Positions 61,801 through 64,000 of a stretch of 64,000 bases of DNA are shown here, piece by piece. The notes beneath the pieces are model-generated. The model was not told the origin of the DNA, ran no database searches, and saw only the letters and a program-made list of their open reading frames with translations. Location: NCBI RefSeq assembly GCF_017309585.1, contig NZ_CP071321.1, positions 3,658,001-3,722,000 of the forward strand, written 5' to 3'. The stretch is from Nitrogeniibacter aestuarii (GTDB lineage: Bacteria; Pseudomonadota; Gammaproteobacteria; Burkholderiales; Rhodocyclaceae). The position numbers and the translations under genes were made by a program. Position 1 is the first letter of the stretch, and each line of letters opens with the position of its first letter.

Positions 61801-62355
61801 TTACCCGCCGACCTTGGCGATCCAGCCCTTGAAGCTGTCGGAAAACTGCTGAAGAAACTTGCGCGTGTCCTCATTGGTGAGTTTTCCATCATCGTCGAGC
61901 AGATTGGCCACGCCGGGGATGTAGACCTCCGGTGCCGGCAGCAAGGGCATGTTCAGGCAGGCGACCGACTGACGCAGGTGCTGGGCCGCCCCGAACGCCC
62001 CCATGCCACCCGGTGACACGCTGATGATCGCCGCCGGCTTGCCGATCAGCACGCCTTTGCCATAGGGGCGCGAACCCACATCCAGCGCATTCTTCAACAC
62101 GCCCGGAACGGAGCGGTTGTATTCGGGCGTGACGAACAGAACCGCGTCGCTGCCACCGATTTCATCGCGCAGACGTGCCCACGCGGCGGGGGCCGAATCC
62201 CCATCGATATCAGGATTGTAATGCGGCAGGTCGCCAATCTCGGCGACACGCAGATCGAGATCCGGTGCCGCCATCTCCTTGATTGCGTTGGCGATGGCCA
62301 GATTGAAAGACCCTTTGCGCAAAGAGCCAACGAGGACAGATACCTTGTAAGTCAT
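61801..62355 (-). CDS. NADPH-dependent FMN reductase
   Basis: A 184-residue flavodoxin-fold reductase. FMN-binding stretches are VLVGSLRKGSFNLAIANAI and the family loop TPEYNRSVPGVLKNALDV, then ISVSPGGMGAFGAAQHLR. Relatives reduce quinones, azo dyes or chromate; the natural substrate cannot be assigned. It is convergent with the hybrid kinase, whose stop is 24 bases away. The gene 159 bases upstream encodes an SDR enzyme on the same strand. Confidence 0.92.
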   Translation of the reverse strand: MTYKVSVLVGSLRKGSFNLAIANAIKEMAAPDLDLRVAEIGDLPHYNPDIDGDSAPAAWARLRDEIGGSDAVLFVTPEYNRSVPGVLKNALDVGSRPYGKGVLIGKPAAIISVSPGGMGAFGAAQHLRQSVACLNMPLLPAPEVYIPGVANLLDDDGKLTNEDTRKFLQQFSDSFKGWIAKVGG

Positions 62356-62514
62356 GATGTGTTCTCCAGTCTGTTGGGGGCACGCAAGGCCGGTCTGCGC
62401 CGGCAGGGTGCCAGGGAAATGCGACGACGCATGCGCCCAAGCCGGCTCATGCCATCATCATCAAATGCTTGTTCTAGGACAGGCGTTGCCGCGATTAGTG
62501 CCTGGGGATGACGC

Positions 62515-63306
<792 letters not shown>

Positions 63307-63494
63307 GCGATCCTCCTTGCTGAGCGCCTGCGCCCAAAGCGGCGAGACAATTCAAGTCATGCACTCAAGGTATCACCTGCGTTGAAGGAGATCAGCCCGG
63401 CTCTGGTAGAAGCATTGTCACGACAACCGCAACAATCAAGTTCCGAACCGATGCGTTACGTTTTATTTCTAACGCAAACCCGATCGATGAAGAC
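63307..63494. other. Intergenic region upstream of the SDR gene
   Basis: These 188 bases carry no supported gene. GGAGGATCG just before the SDR start (complement of about 63310-63318) is its ribosome site. The right part is AT-richer and probably carries the SDR promoter. Confidence 0.4.
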
Positions 63495-63524
63495 AAAAAA
63501 AGCGGCCCCTTGGGGCCGCTTTTT
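63495..63524 (-). terminator. Intrinsic terminator of tRNA-Ser
   Basis: Stem AGCGGCCCC/GGGGCCGCT with a 2-base loop, flanked by A and T runs on both sides. It lies 11 bases beyond the tRNA-Ser 3' end. Confidence 0.9.
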
Positions 63525-63534
63525 CATGAAATTC

Positions 63535-63625
63535 TGGCGGAGAGGGCGGGATTCGAACCCGCGTCAGGGTATTACCCTGAACACGCTTTCCAGGCGTGCG
63601 ACTTAAACCACTCATCCACCTCTCC
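63535..63625 (-). tRNA. tRNA-Ser (anticodon GGA)
   Basis: A 91-base class II tRNA including encoded CCA. The acceptor stem GGAGAGG pairs with CCTCTCC. The anticodon loop is CTGGAAA in the stem ACGC/GCGT, a long variable arm (CAGGGTAATACCCTG) is present, and the T-loop is GGTTCGAATCC. Confidence 0.96.
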
Positions 63626-63702
63626 GTGGAAGAGGCGAGAGTTTAGCAGAATTCGGCTTTATTTAAACCCTTTTTTTCAGGCCATGCGCAGGCCCAGGGC
63701 AG

Positions 63703-64000
63703 TCAGCGCGACACCGGGTCGCTGGCGCTGGGATAGCGGACAAAATCTACCAGCGCCTGGACCTCCCGCGGCGGCGGCGGCGTGAGCAGACTGACCGCAA
63801 TGGCCACGACAAACCCCAGGGGCACCCCGAAGATGCCCGCCGAGATCGGGTCGATATCGAACCAGGCATTGGCCATACTACCGCGGAAGAAGGGATGCGT
63901 ATGGGCGGCATAGAAAAGCGTAATCCCCAGTCCGCTGAGCATGCCTGCGATGGCCCCCCATTTGTTTGCCCGTTTCCAGAAAATGCCCAGCACAAGCGCC
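63703..64000 (-). CDS. Sodium:solute symporter, acetate permease-like (5' end off window)
   Basis: The reverse-strand frame is open to the window edge and encodes the last about 99 residues. It shows two membrane helices (WGAIAGMLSGLGITLFYAA; SAGIFGVPLGFVVAIAVSLL) separated by a loop, then a cytoplasmic tail (LTPPPPREVQALVDFVRYP). The LGIFWKRANKWGAIAGML wording and tail match ActP-type Na+/acetate symporters of the SSS family. The substrate is inferred from similarity of this end only. Confidence 0.85.
   Translation of the reverse strand, partial: ALVLGIFWKRANKWGAIAGMLSGLGITLFYAAHTHPFFRGSMANAWFDIDPISAGIFGVPLGFVVAIAVSLLTPPPPREVQALVDFVRYPSASDPVSR

Overview
The window looks like a chromosomal segment of a high-GC betaproteobacterium, most likely the Azoarcus/Thauera/Zoogloea side of Rhodocyclales. 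This rests on gene order (lolB-ispE-tRNA-Gln-prs-rplY-pth-ychF; two M16 peptidases-rsmD-coaD-ferredoxin beside ftsY-ftsE-ftsX; glnA beside ntrB-ntrC) and on codon and base composition. The genus is inference. Most of the window is ordinary core genome in tightly overlapping operons; the accessory material lies in the first 15.2 kb.

1-11.8 kb: a truncated periplasmic binding protein, a chemoreceptor and an AraC regulator, then a five-gene operon: glutamine synthetase-like ligase, class I glutamine amidotransferase, cytochrome P450, FAD ferredoxin reductase and [2Fe-2S] ferredoxin. Together these encode a plausible route in which an amine is masked as a gamma-glutamylamide, hydroxylated by a complete class I P450 chain, and released by hydrolysis. 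This is the best candidate for an undescribed catabolic system here. A cysteine-rich AraC regulator follows, divergent from ohr (organic hydroperoxide resistance) and an exported esterase.

11.9-15.2 kb: a complete IS1182-type element, then an AT-richer patch that looks like an integron remnant: a LexA-like box, an attI-like junction with core GTTATGC, one membrane-protein cassette, and an attC-like hairpin site whose outer box is the exact reverse complement of that core. A second cassette-like reading frame has lost its stop and runs antisense into amt.

15.2-31.7 kb: nitrogen control and housekeeping. amt and glnA each have a near-consensus sigma-54 promoter with NtrC-like sites upstream, and ntrB-ntrC lie in the window, so the regulator and two probable targets are visible together. 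Also here: mltA, a small membrane protein coupled to a DUF815 ATPase, a Nudix-ThiE fusion coupled to mgtE, and a run from ntrBC through birA, coaX, SPOR protein and coaE to zapD and yacG, plus a CDF metal transporter.

31.7-47 kb: rhodanese and nadA; a RuBisCO-like protein with a translationally coupled cupin (probable methionine-salvage shunt); an EEP-family phosphatase/nuclease coupled to a cardiolipin synthase-like protein; a CoA-binding protein; gluQ; a PAS-GGDEF protein; and the ychF-pth-rplY-prs-tRNA-Gln-ispE-lolB-TPR run.

47-64 kb: mutM, a dynamin-like GTPase, ferredoxin, coaD, rsmD and an active/inactive pair of M16 peptidases, ftsY-ftsE-ftsX, a 1471-residue MASE1/CHASE hybrid histidine kinase, an FMN reductase, an SDR oxidoreductase, tRNA-Ser and the C-terminal end of a sodium:solute symporter.
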